Source: Gammaproteobacteria bacterium
GTDB lineage: Bacteria; Pseudomonadota; Gammaproteobacteria; Pseudomonadales; Azotimanducaceae
Direction: 5' to 3'
Length of the DNA: 36,758 nt
NCBI GenBank assembly: GCA_020832085.1
Contig: JAFIFJ010000033.1
Span: 1-36,758, forward strand
Of this stretch, positions 20,102 through 28,047 are shown piece after piece (within the stretch, counting starts at the first letter, position 1; every line of letters starts with the position of its first letter). Below the pieces are notes generated by a model. It did not search any database. It saw nothing but the letters and a program-made list of their open reading frames with translations, and had not been told where the DNA came from. A program made the translations under genes and the position numbers.

Positions 20102-20431
20102 ATGCGCGACGCGCTGTCAGGCTGCGCTCTGCTCCTGGCCCTGCTCGGCTGCAGCGGGCCGCCGGTACCGGTGACCCTCGAGGTCCTGGTCTCCCAGCAG
20201 TCGGATCTCCATGGTCAACGGGTGCGAACCACCGGGACGGTCCGTGAGTTCGAGCCGCCGCACCATGTCTGGATCGAGGACGCAGGGCTGAACCGGGTCG
20301 AGCTGGAGCCGGCCCATCGGGTGGTGGATCATGTTGGCGAGTCAGTGACGGTGACCGGGCGCTTCAGCTACGCGCCCGATCGCGGTCGTCGGATCCGAAT
20401 CGAGGCCGTGGAGCTGGCCGAGACGGACTGA
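20102..20431 (+). CDS. Small predicted lipoprotein, OB-fold-like
   Basis: The 109-residue protein starts with a lipoprotein signal (MRDALSGCALLLALLGCSG; lipobox LLGC, Cys17). The mature part is beta-rich, with HGQRVRTTGTVREFEPPHHVWIED, then GESVTVTGRFSYAPDRGRRIRIEAVEL. This repeated pattern of a strand reading V-x-x-x-G resembles tRNA_anti-like/OB-fold periplasmic proteins. I start at ATG 20102 because the signal peptide begins there; an in-frame ATG at 20039 would add a non-coding-looking leader overlapping the previous gene. The 55-bp distance from the YjbR gene suggests possible co-transcription. No function can be assigned. Confidence 0.65.
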   Translation: MRDALSGCALLLALLGCSGPPVPVTLEVLVSQQSDLHGQRVRTTGTVREFEPPHHVWIEDAGLNRVELEPAHRVVDHVGESVTVTGRFSYAPDRGRRIRIEAVELAETD

Positions 20432-20444
20432 CCACCGGCTCATC

Positions 20445-20819
20445 TCACATCTTCATTTCGAAGAAGCAGAGCTTGTTGCCATCGAGGTCGCGGACGTAGG
20501 CGCCGGTGAATACGCCGGGAACCCGCTCGCCGGGCGCGCCCTCGTCGGTGGCACCGAGTTCCAGCGCTTTCTTGTAGAGCCGGGTGATCTGCTCGATGCC
20601 CTGGGCCGGAATCGCCACCATGGTGCCGTTGCCCGGATGCTGTGCCTTCTCGTCGTAGGGAATGCACAGCGCCAGCATGGGGGCGTTGGGCGCCGTACCG
20701 TAGAACTTGATCCGGTCCATGCCGAACAGCTGCTTGCCGCCGACTTCGGCCAGCAGCGCGTCATAGAACGCGCAGGCCTTGCTCATGTCCTTGGTACCGA
20801 TGGTGACGTAGCCGATCAT
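20445..20819 (-). CDS. VOC-family (glyoxalase/bleomycin-resistance-like) protein
   Basis: The 124-residue protein has the paired beta-alpha-beta-beta-beta modules of the vicinal oxygen chelate superfamily: MIGYVTIGTKDMSKACAFYD at the start and GVFTGAYVRDLDGNKLCFFE at the end. The last strand keeps the usual metal-ligand Glu (in FFEMKM). Family roles include glyoxalase, dioxygenase and antibiotic binding, and many members are uncharacterised. It lies divergently next to arsR, but the Cys pair expected for the ArsI C-As lyase is not evident, so I do not call it arsenic-related. AGGAG-like GGAG lies 7 nt before ATG 20819. Confidence 0.85.
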   Translation of the reverse strand: MIGYVTIGTKDMSKACAFYDALLAEVGGKQLFGMDRIKFYGTAPNAPMLALCIPYDEKAQHPGNGTMVAIPAQGIEQITRLYKKALELGATDEGAPGERVPGVFTGAYVRDLDGNKLCFFEMKM

Positions 20820-20980
20820 CGTTGTGCTCCTGATGGATGAGGGGGCTGCCGCCGCCGGGGTTCGCCGGAGCGCAGCTGCGGCAGTGTCCGGCTGATGCCC
20901 TCAAGTGGCAAGGGCGGCGGCCCGCCGACGGGAGGCAGGCCGGAAGCATCAGTCTGCGTGGTCAGGTCTGCGGCAGGGCG

Positions 20981-21002
20981 ACAATAATTCAATAATTGTT
21001 GT
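20981..21002. promoter_or_regulatory. Candidate ArsR operator (imperfect inverted repeat)
   Basis: An AT-rich island in GC-rich DNA, 11 bp before the arsR start, forms an inverted repeat: ACAATAATT (20981-20989), spacer CAAT, AATTGTTGT (20994-21002). The arms match at 8 of 9 positions. AATAATT also occurs twice as a direct repeat (20983, 20991). Size and position fit the 12-2-12-like AT-rich sites bound by ArsR/SmtB repressors; a -10-like AATAAT lies inside it. Autoregulation of arsR-acr3-usp is inference. Confidence 0.65.
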
Positions 21003-21013
21003 AGAGTTGAAGC

Positions 21014-21367
21014 ATGAATCAAGCTGCCGCCATCGCCAGATTCGAAGCCCTCGCCTCCGCCGTGCGGCTGGACGTCTATCGCCTGCTCATGCGCGAAGGG
21101 CCCGGGGGGATGGTGGCCGGCGAGATCGCCGCCGCGCTGGAGCTGGCCCCCACCAACCTGTCCTTCCACCTGAAGTGCCTGTCCCGGGCCGGTCTCGTGA
21201 CCGTGGTGCAGGAAGGCCGCTATCAGCGTTATCGGGCTCATCTGCCGAGCATGCTGGAAGTGCTGACCTACCTCACGGAAGAGTGCTGTGGCGGTGCGCC
21301 GGAGCTCTGCGCGGAGCTGGCGACCTTCTCGGCAAGACTCGGTGCGCAGGCTGGCAAACGAGGCTGA
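21014..21367 (+). CDS. arsR: ArsR/SmtB-family arsenite-responsive repressor
   Basis: The 117-residue protein is a winged-helix repressor of the ArsR family: ALASAVRLDVYRLLM (helices 1-2), the recognition region LAPTNLSFHLKCLSRAGLV (about 44-62), and the wing VVQEGRYQRYRAH. The usual ArsR CxC motif of helix 3 is absent. Instead the C-terminus has Cys91-Cys92...Cys99 (EECCGGAPELCAE), closely like the As(III) site of the Acidithiobacillus ferrooxidans type ArsR (Cys95, Cys96, Cys102). A palindromic operator lies just upstream and an Acr3 efflux gene just downstream, so it most likely represses this operon and releases on arsenite or antimonite. Confidence 0.92.
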   Translation: MNQAAAIARFEALASAVRLDVYRLLMREGPGGMVAGEIAAALELAPTNLSFHLKCLSRAGLVTVVQEGRYQRYRAHLPSMLEVLTYLTEECCGGAPELCAELATFSARLGAQAGKRG

Positions 21368-21429
21368 AATCGCACAGCGGATCCGCTTCTTCGAACTCCC
21401 GTCCGGATTGAACGAGGCAGCAGTGGAAC

Positions 21430-22527
21430 ATGACTGAGACAACCGCCGCCAATGCTTCCGGCGCCGAGATTTCCACCCGGGAAGGCATGGGCCTGTTCGA
21501 GCGTTACCTGACCATCTGGGTGGCGCTTTGCATCGTGGCCGGTGTGGCGCTGGGCCAGTTCCTGCCCGTGGTGCCGGAAACGCTGGCGCGCTTCGAGTAC
21601 GCCTCCGTATCCATTCCGGTGGCCGTCCTGATCTGGGCGATGATCTATCCCATGATGGCGCAGATCGACTTCAGCGCCATCCTCGAGGTCCGACGGGAGC
21701 CCAAGGGGCTGGCCATCACCACCATGGTCAACTGGCTGATCAAGCCCTTCACCATGTTCGCCATCGCCTGGTTCTTCCTCATGGTGGTGTTCGCTCCGTT
21801 CATCCCGGCAGAGCTGGGTCGTCAGTATCTGGCGGGCGCCATTCTGCTCGGCGCCGCCCCCTGCACGGCCATGGTCTTCGTGTGGAGCTACCTGACCCGC
21901 GGTGACCCGGCCTACACCCTGGTGCAGGTGGCAGTGAACGACCTCATCATGCTGTTCGCCTTCGCGCCCATCGTGGTCCTGCTGCTCGGCGTCTCGAATA
22001 TCGTCGTGCCCTGGGAAACCGTGGCGCTGTCGGTGTTTCTCTACATCGTCATTCCCTTTGCCGCCGGCTACCTGACCCGAGTAATGCTCATTCGCCGGCG
22101 CGGCATCGAATGGTTCGACACCGTGTTCTTGAAGCGGCTGGCGCCGGTGACGCCCATAGGTTTGCTCATCACCCTAATCCTGCTGTTCGCCTTTCAGGGT
22201 GAGATCATCCTCGAGAACCCGCTGCACATTCTGCTGATCGCGGTGCCGCTGGTGATCCAGACCGTCCTGATCTTCTTCATCGCCTACCGCTGGGCCTGCG
22301 CCTGGAAGGTCCGGCATGCGGTGGCGGCACCCGGTGCCATGATCGGCGCCAGCAACTTCTTCGAACTGGCCGTAGCGGCGGCCATCGCCATGTTCGGCCT
22401 GCAGTCCGGTGCGGCGCTGGCCACGGTGGTGGGGGTGCTGGTGGAAGTCCCGCTGATGCTGGCGCTGGTGCGCATCGCCAATCGAACCCGGCATTGGTTT
22501 CCCGCCGAGGTGGAGGGGAAGACATGA
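21430..22527 (+). CDS. acr3: Arsenite efflux transporter, Acr3 family
   Basis: The 365-residue membrane protein has about ten transmembrane segments and matches Acr3: LTIWVALCIVAGVALGQ (TM1), PVAVLIWAMIYPMMAQIDF, the signature GAAPCTAMVFVWSYL with the conserved essential Cys145, AVNDLIMLFAF, and the GASNFFELAVAAAIAMFG plus VLVEVPLML segments near the C-terminus with the conserved Glu. It exports arsenite as an anion using the proton gradient at the inner membrane. It lies 62 bp after arsR and overlaps the next gene by 4 bp. No arsenate reductase gene is in the window; arsenate would need a reductase from elsewhere. Confidence 0.95.
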   Translation: MTETTAANASGAEISTREGMGLFERYLTIWVALCIVAGVALGQFLPVVPETLARFEYASVSIPVAVLIWAMIYPMMAQIDFSAILEVRREPKGLAITTMVNWLIKPFTMFAIAWFFLMVVFAPFIPAELGRQYLAGAILLGAAPCTAMVFVWSYLTRGDPAYTLVQVAVNDLIMLFAFAPIVVLLLGVSNIVVPWETVALSVFLYIVIPFAAGYLTRVMLIRRRGIEWFDTVFLKRLAPVTPIGLLITLILLFAFQGEIILENPLHILLIAVPLVIQTVLIFFIAYRWACAWKVRHAVAAPGAMIGASNFFELAVAAAIAMFGLQSGAALATVVGVLVEVPLMLALVRIANRTRHWFPAEVEGKT

Positions 22528-23360
22528 CGGAAGCTGACTGTGTCGTTTTCGATCACGTACTCGTGGCGGTGGATTTTTCGCCTGCAGGCGAGCGGCTGCA
22601 GGGCCAGCTGTCGCGTTTACGTGCCCTGGGCTGCAGAAAGCTGACCCTGGCGCACGTGATTGCGGTCTCCTACGGCCAGATCCCGGACGTCTCGAACCGG
22701 GAGCACTATCAGCAGCGCCTCGACGACCTGGCGGCATCCCTGGGCGAGGAAGGATTCGAGGTGGCTACGGAAGTCTGTATCGGACCGGTGGTCAGCGAAT
22801 TGAAGCGTGTGGCTCTGGAACGAACGGTGGATGCCGTGCTGGCCGGTACCCACGGTCACAGCACCCTGCGGGATCTCTTTCTGGGCAGCACGGTGCTGGA
22901 CCTCATCCGCCATGCGGATCTGCCGATCCTGCTGGCCCCCACCGATCAGTCGGTGATCCTGCCGACCACGGCCTTGTGCCGGCCGCTGCTGGCCACCGAT
23001 GGGTCCGCTGCGGCCGGCCGGGCGGAGGAGACCTTCCTGGCCCTGCTGGGTCACTGCCGTCGGGGCGTGGTCGTCTCCGTGGGGCAGTGGGACGATCGAC
23101 TGGAGTACGACAGTGAGCGGGAACGCATCGAGATCCACATCGAGGGCCTGGCGCAGCGGGCGCCCAAGCCCGGCTTCGATGCAGTGGTGCTGGGTCAGGG
23201 CAAGCCCTCGTTGGAGATTGCCCGCATCGCAGCGGAACGGGACGCTGATCTGATCATCGTCGGCAAACGCGGCAGCAACCCCATCACGGATCTGCTCCTC
23301 GGCAGTACGGCTGAGGGGGTATGCCGTCATGCGCAGCAGCTGGTTCTGGTTGTGCCTTGA
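22524..23360 (+). CDS. Tandem universal stress protein (UspA family)
   Basis: The 278-residue protein has two Usp domains. The first (about 8-140) begins FDHVLVAVDFSP and carries the ATP-binding signature G-x2-G-x9-G-S at 108-122 (GTHGHSTL...GST). The second is shorter at its start (RPLLATDGSAAAGRAEETF) but has the same signature at 247-261 (GKRGSNPI...GST). Both sites therefore look competent for nucleotide binding. ATG 22524 overlaps the acr3 stop as ATGA, so the protein is probably translated from the arsenic operon message. Usp genes do occur near metal and anion transporters, but the link to Acr3 is inferred from coupling only; it may sense ATP or modulate the transporter. Confidence 0.9.
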   Translation: MTEADCVVFDHVLVAVDFSPAGERLQGQLSRLRALGCRKLTLAHVIAVSYGQIPDVSNREHYQQRLDDLAASLGEEGFEVATEVCIGPVVSELKRVALERTVDAVLAGTHGHSTLRDLFLGSTVLDLIRHADLPILLAPTDQSVILPTTALCRPLLATDGSAAAGRAEETFLALLGHCRRGVVVSVGQWDDRLEYDSERERIEIHIEGLAQRAPKPGFDAVVLGQGKPSLEIARIAAERDADLIIVGKRGSNPITDLLLGSTAEGVCRHAQQLVLVVP

Positions 23361-23463
23361 CCCGCAGATCTCACCAGTCGTGAATCGGTGCGATATGCGG
23401 GTTAAACGTCACTGTCATAATTCCGAAGTAATGTGGTCGGCCCTCTGCGAAGTGCCCGGGCTC

Positions 23464-25014
23464 ATGCCACGTTCGATGACCATTGTTGGGTTGCTCCTCG
23501 GCGCCTTGCTGCTCTGGCAGGCCCCCGGGGCAGTGGCAGCGGAGGCTGGTCTTCCCCGCGTCGACGGTTTCCCCTCTCAGCCCATCCGACTGGTGGTCTA
23601 TACCAGCCCGGGCGGACTCATCGACGTCACCGCGCGCCGCTTCGCCCAGCTCGCCCAGGAGCACTCGGGCCACCCCTTCGCAGTCATCAACCGGCCCGGC
23701 GGTGGCGGCATCGTGGCCTTCGAGGAAGTCCTCCGGGAGCCGGCCGACGGCCACAGGTTCCTGGCCGTCACCCGATCCAACGTTTCGAAGATGGTGGCCA
23801 TTGGCCGCGAGGATCTGATCGACCGCATCCATTGGCATGCCTCCATCATGGATAACGCCCACGTCCTCATCACCAATGCCGAGGAAGGTCCGCCGGACTG
23901 GGAGGCGCTGCATGCGTCGGGGCGGAGTTCCGGCCGTCAGCAGCGCTGGCTCGGCGTCGACATCGGTGGGGTCAAGCACGTCTCGGGCGTGAAGATCGCC
24001 GAGGCGGTGGGCATCGACATGCGCTGGATTCCCTATGGCAGCGGCGGAGAGGCCGTCGCGGCGCTGCTGGGCAACCTGGGCACGGCTTACCTGGGGAATC
24101 CGCGGGACGCCATGACGTCGGACCGTCTGCGTATCGTCGCGGTGGCGGCCGACGAGCGGCTGCGGGAGTTCCCGGACGTTCCGACCTTCGCCGAATTGGG
24201 TTATCCGGGCCTCGAAGACGAACTGATCTGGCGCGGCTTCGCCTTTCGCCGGGGCATTCCTGACGACGTCCAGGCCTGGTACGACGCCCTCATCCGAAAA
24301 GTGGTGGAAGACCCGCGCTGGATCGAGGCCTGGCGGCACGAGGCCGTGAACCTGCGCTACCGGAATGCGGAAAGCTTCGGTCGCATCATCGAGCGGGATC
24401 GCGACGAGTTCCGGAGCTACCTGGCCAGGCTGAACCTGCTCCCGGATACCGAGCAGCCGGCAGGAGGGCTCGCGGCCCTGGCCCGGCCGCCGGGCCTCTG
24501 GCTGCTGCTGGGGCTGATCTTCGCCACGATCATCAGCGCGTCAGCGCTGCTGCCGCGCAGCCGCTGGCGCGACGGGGCCGGTGAGCTGACGCTGCTGATC
24601 GCGACCACGTTGATCACCCTGCTGGTGCTGGTGCTTACGGTGCGCCTGCCGGCTGCGAATCCCGTGGATCCCATTGGCGCCGGCGGTGTGCCGAGACTCT
24701 GGATCGCGCTGTTGCTGCCCCTGGCCCTGTTCCAGATCGGCTTGTGCCTGCGGCAGATGGAGCCTGTGGCCGGCGGTCTGCAGACCGGGCGGGTGCTGGT
24801 CAGCCTGGCTCTGTTCGGGAGCTATCTGCTGCTGCTGCCCGTGCTGGGCTATGCCCTGGCGTCACTGATCTACATGCCCGGGCTGATTTTCTATCTGGGA
24901 TATCGCCGGCTGCCGGTGGTGGCGGCCATCACCGTGGGCTGGCTGACCTTCTCCGAAGTCGTCTTTCAAAGGCTGCTGTTCGTGGACCTGCCTCGGGGCT
25001 GGTGGTTCGGATGA
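23464..25014 (+). CDS. Fused TctC-type binding protein and TctB-type membrane subunit
   Basis: One uninterrupted 516-residue frame encodes two subunits of a tripartite tricarboxylate transporter. Residues 1-26 are a signal peptide (LLLGALLLWQ...AVAA). Residues 30-330 are a TctC/Bug solute receptor (YTSPGGLIDVTARRFAQL, VINRPGGGGIVAFEE, FPDVPTFAELGYPG). A Pro/Gly/Ala linker leads to an extra membrane helix (about 344-363), then a TctB/DUF1468 domain (about 373-516) ending YLGYRRLPVVAAITVGW and LLFVDLP. Normally these are separate proteins of about 320 and 150 residues. TctA follows after 21 bp. Substrates in this family are citrate, other carboxylates or aromatic acids; this one is unknown. The start is uncertain: ATG 23464 precedes the signal peptide, ATG 23476 and 23431 are alternatives. 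Confidence 0.85.
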   Translation: MPRSMTIVGLLLGALLLWQAPGAVAAEAGLPRVDGFPSQPIRLVVYTSPGGLIDVTARRFAQLAQEHSGHPFAVINRPGGGGIVAFEEVLREPADGHRFLAVTRSNVSKMVAIGREDLIDRIHWHASIMDNAHVLITNAEEGPPDWEALHASGRSSGRQQRWLGVDIGGVKHVSGVKIAEAVGIDMRWIPYGSGGEAVAALLGNLGTAYLGNPRDAMTSDRLRIVAVAADERLREFPDVPTFAELGYPGLEDELIWRGFAFRRGIPDDVQAWYDALIRKVVEDPRWIEAWRHEAVNLRYRNAESFGRIIERDRDEFRSYLARLNLLPDTEQPAGGLAALARPPGLWLLLGLIFATIISASALLPRSRWRDGAGELTLLIATTLITLLVLVLTVRLPAANPVDPIGAGGVPRLWIALLLPLALFQIGLCLRQMEPVAGGLQTGRVLVSLALFGSYLLLLPVLGYALASLIYMPGLIFYLGYRRLPVVAAITVGWLTFSEVVFQRLLFVDLPRGWWFG

Positions 25015-25035
25015 GCGGGCGAGCGGAGCTCTGCC

Positions 25036-26541
25036 ATGATTGAAGCGCTGTCTGCCGGTCTCGGTAGCGTCTTCGCGCTGCTGCCCCTGTTGACCATTGT
25101 CATCGGAATCGTCCTCGGCATCCTCATCGGGGCCATGCCGGGGTTGTCGCCTTCCATGGGTGTAGCCCTCATGGTGCCCTTCACCTACGCCATGTCGCCG
25201 ACGCTGGCGCTGATTCTGCTGGTGGGGATCTACATCGGCTCGAGCTACGGGGGTTCCATCACCGGCATCATGGTGAATGCCCCGGGAACGCCTTCGGCGG
25301 TGGTGACCGCCATCGACGGCTACGCCCTCACCCGCCAGGGCAAGCCGTCGCTGGCGCTGGGGACGTCCATCGTCGCCTCGTCCTTCGGCGGCATGTTCGG
25401 GACCCTGATCCTCATCGGCTTTTCGGTGCCGCTGGCGGCAGCGGCTGTCCGCTTTCATCCCTCCGAGTACTTCGCCTTCGCCCTGTTCGGCATGGCCACC
25501 ATCGCCACCCTGGCGGGAGAGAACTGGGGCAAGGCCTTCATCGGCATGCTGCTGGGGCTGCTCCTGGCCACCGTCGGCACCGATCCGATTTCCGGTTCCG
25601 AGCGCTTCACCTTCGACGTGCTGGAGCTGTCCGATGGCTTCCTGCTGATCCCGGCGCTGATCGGCATGTTTGCCTTGAGCGAGGTCTTCGCCGGGATCGA
25701 GAAGGGCGAGACCACCGCCGCCCGCTCCGATAACGCCCGCGATCCCTGGCCCCGATTCGCCCACTACTGGAAGTTGAAGTGGGTGATGCTGCGTTCGAGC
25801 GTCATCGGCACCCTGGTGGGTGTCTTCCCGGGGGCCGGTGCCACGATTGGGTCCTTCATCAGCTACGGGCTCGCCAAGCGCTTCAGCCGCAAGCCGGAAG
25901 AGTTCGGCAAGGGCAGTCCGGAAGGGGTCACCGCCTCCGAGGCCGCCGACTCGGGTTCCGTCGGCGGGGCCATGGTGCCGCTGCTGGCGCTGGGGATTCC
26001 CGGCAGCGCCACCACCGCGGTGCTGATCGGCGCCATGATGATCCACGACCTCACGCCCGGCCCGCAGCTGTTCATACGCAGCCCGGACATGATCTACGCC
26101 ATCTTCGGCGCCATGCTCGTGGCGCAGTTCGTGCTGCTGTTCGTGGGCATGGCCGGGGGTCGGCTCTGGGTCAAGGTGGCGCTGATTCCCAAGGAACTGC
26201 TGTACGTGCTCATCACCATGATGGCCATGATCGGCTCGTTCGCCGTCCGCAATGCCATGTTCGACGTGTTTTGCTGCCTCGCCTTCGGCCTCTTGGGCTG
26301 GATCATGCGCCGCTACGGCTATCCGCTGGCGCCGGTCATCCTCGGCTTGGTGCTCGGCACCATCGCCGAGACCAACTTCCGCCGCGCCATCATGATGGAC
26401 GGCCCGGAAGTGTTCTTCACCCGACCCATCACCGCCGCCCTCATCGTGCTCGCGCTGCTGTCCTTCCTCCTGCCCCTCATCGGACGCCTGCGCCTGCGCC
26501 AGCAAACCACCCCCGCACAACCCGAATCCCGCGCCGCCTGA
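25036..26541 (+). CDS. tctA: Tripartite tricarboxylate transporter large membrane subunit TctA
   Basis: The 501-residue protein has 10-12 hydrophobic segments and the TctA hallmarks: IGAMPGLSPSMGVALMVPF near residue 35, then GIYIGSSYGGSITGIMVNAP with the conserved YGGS and NAPGTPSAVVTAIDGY, and in the second half GVFPGAGATIGSFISYGLAK and LALGIPGSATTAVLIGAM, the inverted repeat of the first half. It forms the transport channel with TctB, fed by the TctC receptor. It directly follows the TctC-TctB fusion gene, with GGAG 8 nt before its ATG, so the complete transporter is encoded by two genes. The operon probably ends at the hairpin at 26600-26639. Confidence 0.95.
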   Translation: MIEALSAGLGSVFALLPLLTIVIGIVLGILIGAMPGLSPSMGVALMVPFTYAMSPTLALILLVGIYIGSSYGGSITGIMVNAPGTPSAVVTAIDGYALTRQGKPSLALGTSIVASSFGGMFGTLILIGFSVPLAAAAVRFHPSEYFAFALFGMATIATLAGENWGKAFIGMLLGLLLATVGTDPISGSERFTFDVLELSDGFLLIPALIGMFALSEVFAGIEKGETTAARSDNARDPWPRFAHYWKLKWVMLRSSVIGTLVGVFPGAGATIGSFISYGLAKRFSRKPEEFGKGSPEGVTASEAADSGSVGGAMVPLLALGIPGSATTAVLIGAMMIHDLTPGPQLFIRSPDMIYAIFGAMLVAQFVLLFVGMAGGRLWVKVALIPKELLYVLITMMAMIGSFAVRNAMFDVFCCLAFGLLGWIMRRYGYPLAPVILGLVLGTIAETNFRRAIMMDGPEVFFTRPITAALIVLALLSFLLPLIGRLRLRQQTTPAQPESRAA

Positions 26542-26561
26542 CCCTCAAATACTGCATCTAC

Positions 26562-26571
26562 TGGACATCCA
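26562..26571 (+). repeat. Extra unit of the TGGACAYCCA repeat
   Basis: TGGACATCCA here repeats the motif found inside the adjacent inverted repeat (26619-26628, and as TGGACACCCA at 26581-26590). The following bases (CAAAACTATTGG) also resemble the right arm (GAAACTTTTTTGG), so this looks like a partial extra copy of one arm, separated by 9 bp from the main palindrome. Confidence 0.6.
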
Positions 26572-26580
26572 CAAAACTAT

Positions 26581-26648
26581 TGGACACCCACGAAAGTTCC
26601 TGGATGTCCCCTAAGTTTTGGACATCCAGAAACTTTTTTGGGTGTCCA
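26581..26648. repeat. 68-bp inverted repeat between convergent genes
   Basis: The left arm 26581-26609 and right arm 26620-26648 are 29 nt each and are complementary at 26 of 29 positions around a 10-nt loop (CCTAAGTTTT). The outer 10 bp (TGGACACCCA/TGGGTGTCCA) and inner 10 bp (CTGGATGTCC/GGACATCCAG) pair perfectly; the three mismatches lie between them. The base composition is less GC-rich than the flanking genes. It sits between tctA and the convergent reductase gene. It could be a REP-like or MITE-like mobile palindrome reused as a terminator; the origin is inference. Confidence 0.85.
26600..26639 (+). terminator. Probable intrinsic terminator of the tct operon
   Basis: The inner perfect 10-bp stem (26600-26609 with 26620-26629) is followed on the plus strand by AAAC and six T residues (26634-26639), 59 bp after the tctA stop. 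The minus strand has no matching T-run, so it would act mainly on rightward transcripts. It is contained in the larger inverted repeat. Confidence 0.55.
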
Positions 26649-26652
26649 CTAT

Positions 26653-28047
26653 TCAGTCGGTGAGGACATCGAGGAAGTCGACGAGGCGGGTGAACTTCAC
26701 GCGGGGGCGCTCCTGGGCTTCGCCGCGCCGGGTTTCCTCGGCGTCGATCTCGGTCCAGTCCTCGTAGCTCACCGGGCGGGGCTCCAGGGACTCCATGAAG
26801 GCCGCCGCGGCTTCCGCCGTCGGCTGCGCCGGGTGGAGGTGGCGTCCGGCCTGAATGTCTTCAAGCATCAGGGCCACGGTTTCCTTGGCGTCCACTTTGT
26901 TGGTGCCGATCACGCCGCTGGGACCACGCTTGATCCAGCCCGTGGCGTAGAGCCCGGTGAGGGCCGCTCCACCGTCATCGATGATCCGTCCGGCCTCGTT
27001 GCGGATCACGCCGCGCCGCTCGTCGAAGGGCAGTTCGGGCAGGCCGAGACCCCGGTAGCCCACGGAGCGGAACACCAGACCCACGGGCAGTACTTCCTCA
27101 TCCTCGGTCTGCCGCACCTGAACGCTGCCGTCCTCCGCCAGGAAGGGCTTGTTGCGGGCCAGACGGATGGCTTCCGTGCGGCCGGCGTTGCCGATGATTT
27201 CCAGCGGCGTGAGCAGGAAACGGATGTAGAGCTGCCGCCGTCGTCCCTGGGGCAGCCGTTGGGCATAGGTCTGAATCGCTTCCACGTTCTTCTCGACGTT
27301 GCGATCCGGCAGGGCCTCGAGGGCCGCCAGACTGGCGGCGTCCAGCGTGGCCTCTTCCGGCCGGACCAGAATGTCAGTGTCGTGCAGCTCCCCGAGTTCG
27401 GTGATCTCCGGTGGCGTGAACGCGGCCTGGGCCGGCCCTCGCCGACCGAGGATATGCACTTCGCGAATGCGGCTGTTCTTCAAGGCCAACAGGGCGTGGT
27501 CGGCAATGTCGGTGTGGCTCAACTCTTCATGGGACTTGCAGAGGATGCGCGCCACGTCCAGGGCAACATTGCCGAGGCCTACCACAGCCACCCGCTCGCA
27601 GGAGAGATCGAACTCGAGCCTGGCGTAGTCGGGGTGGCCGTTGTACCAGGCCACGAAGTCGGTGGCGGAATGACTGCCTACCAGTTCTTCGCCAGGAATT
27701 CCCAGCGCTCGGTCGCTCTGGGTCCCGGTGGCGAAGATGACCTGATGATAGAACCGCTGCAGATCCTCGAGTTTCAGGTCCTTGCCGTACTCGATGTTGC
27801 CGCAGAATCGGAAGTGGGGATCCCGCGCGCTCTTGTCGTAGGCCCGGGTGACGCTCTTGTCCTTCTGGTGATCCGGCGCCACCCCGGCCCGAACCAGCCC
27901 GAAGGGCGTCGGCAGCCGGTCATACATGTCCACCTCGATCTCGAGGCCCTCGGCCTTGAGCAGCGCTGCCGCAGCGTAGAAGCCGGCCGGTCCGGCACCG
28001 ATGATGGCGATGCGCAAAGGGTTTTCCGCGGTGCCGGCTTGGGCCAT
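26653..28047 (-). CDS. FAD-dependent ferredoxin/adrenodoxin-NADP reductase (FprA-type)
   Basis: The 464-residue enzyme belongs to the adrenodoxin-reductase/FprA family, which passes electrons from NADPH through FAD to ferredoxins feeding oxygenases and P450s. Evidence: FAD-binding IAIIGAGPAGFYAA (Gly17, Gly19, Gly22), TPFGLVRAGVAPDHQ and the VTRAYDK segment typical of the family, the NADP-binding VAVVGLGNVALDVARIL near residue 170, ILGRRGPAQAAFTPPE, and the C-terminal GWIKRGPSGVIGTNKVDA. Length is normal for the family. GGAG precedes ATG 28047. It is divergent from the enoyl-CoA hydratase-like gene (134 bp). It could supply electrons to oxygenases such as the diiron or Rieske-type enzymes of the host, but no ferredoxin gene is adjacent. 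Confidence 0.95.
   Translation of the reverse strand: MAQAGTAENPLRIAIIGAGPAGFYAAAALLKAEGLEIEVDMYDRLPTPFGLVRAGVAPDHQKDKSVTRAYDKSARDPHFRFCGNIEYGKDLKLEDLQRFYHQVIFATGTQSDRALGIPGEELVGSHSATDFVAWYNGHPDYARLEFDLSCERVAVVGLGNVALDVARILCKSHEELSHTDIADHALLALKNSRIREVHILGRRGPAQAAFTPPEITELGELHDTDILVRPEEATLDAASLAALEALPDRNVEKNVEAIQTYAQRLPQGRRRQLYIRFLLTPLEIIGNAGRTEAIRLARNKPFLAEDGSVQVRQTEDEEVLPVGLVFRSVGYRGLGLPELPFDERRGVIRNEAGRIIDDGGAALTGLYATGWIKRGPSGVIGTNKVDAKETVALMLEDIQAGRHLHPAQPTAEAAAAFMESLEPRPVSYEDWTEIDAEETRRGEAQERPRVKFTRLVDFLDVLTD

Noticed and set aside
20445-20819. VOC protein as ArsI C-As lyase because it adjoins arsR
   Set aside because: The Cys pair expected for ArsI is not seen and the gene is on the opposite strand; only the VOC fold is supported.
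24440-24600. Frameshift or assembly artefact as the cause of the TctC-TctB fusion
   Set aside because: The frame is continuous with normal coding character through the linker, and the added helix plus basic loop give a sensible topology; only raw reads could settle it.
24862-26520. 552-residue minus-strand open frame opposite tctA
   Set aside because: The translation is extremely rich in Gly, His, Glu and Gln, as expected from the complement of a GC-rich membrane protein gene; TctA is unmistakable on the plus strand.
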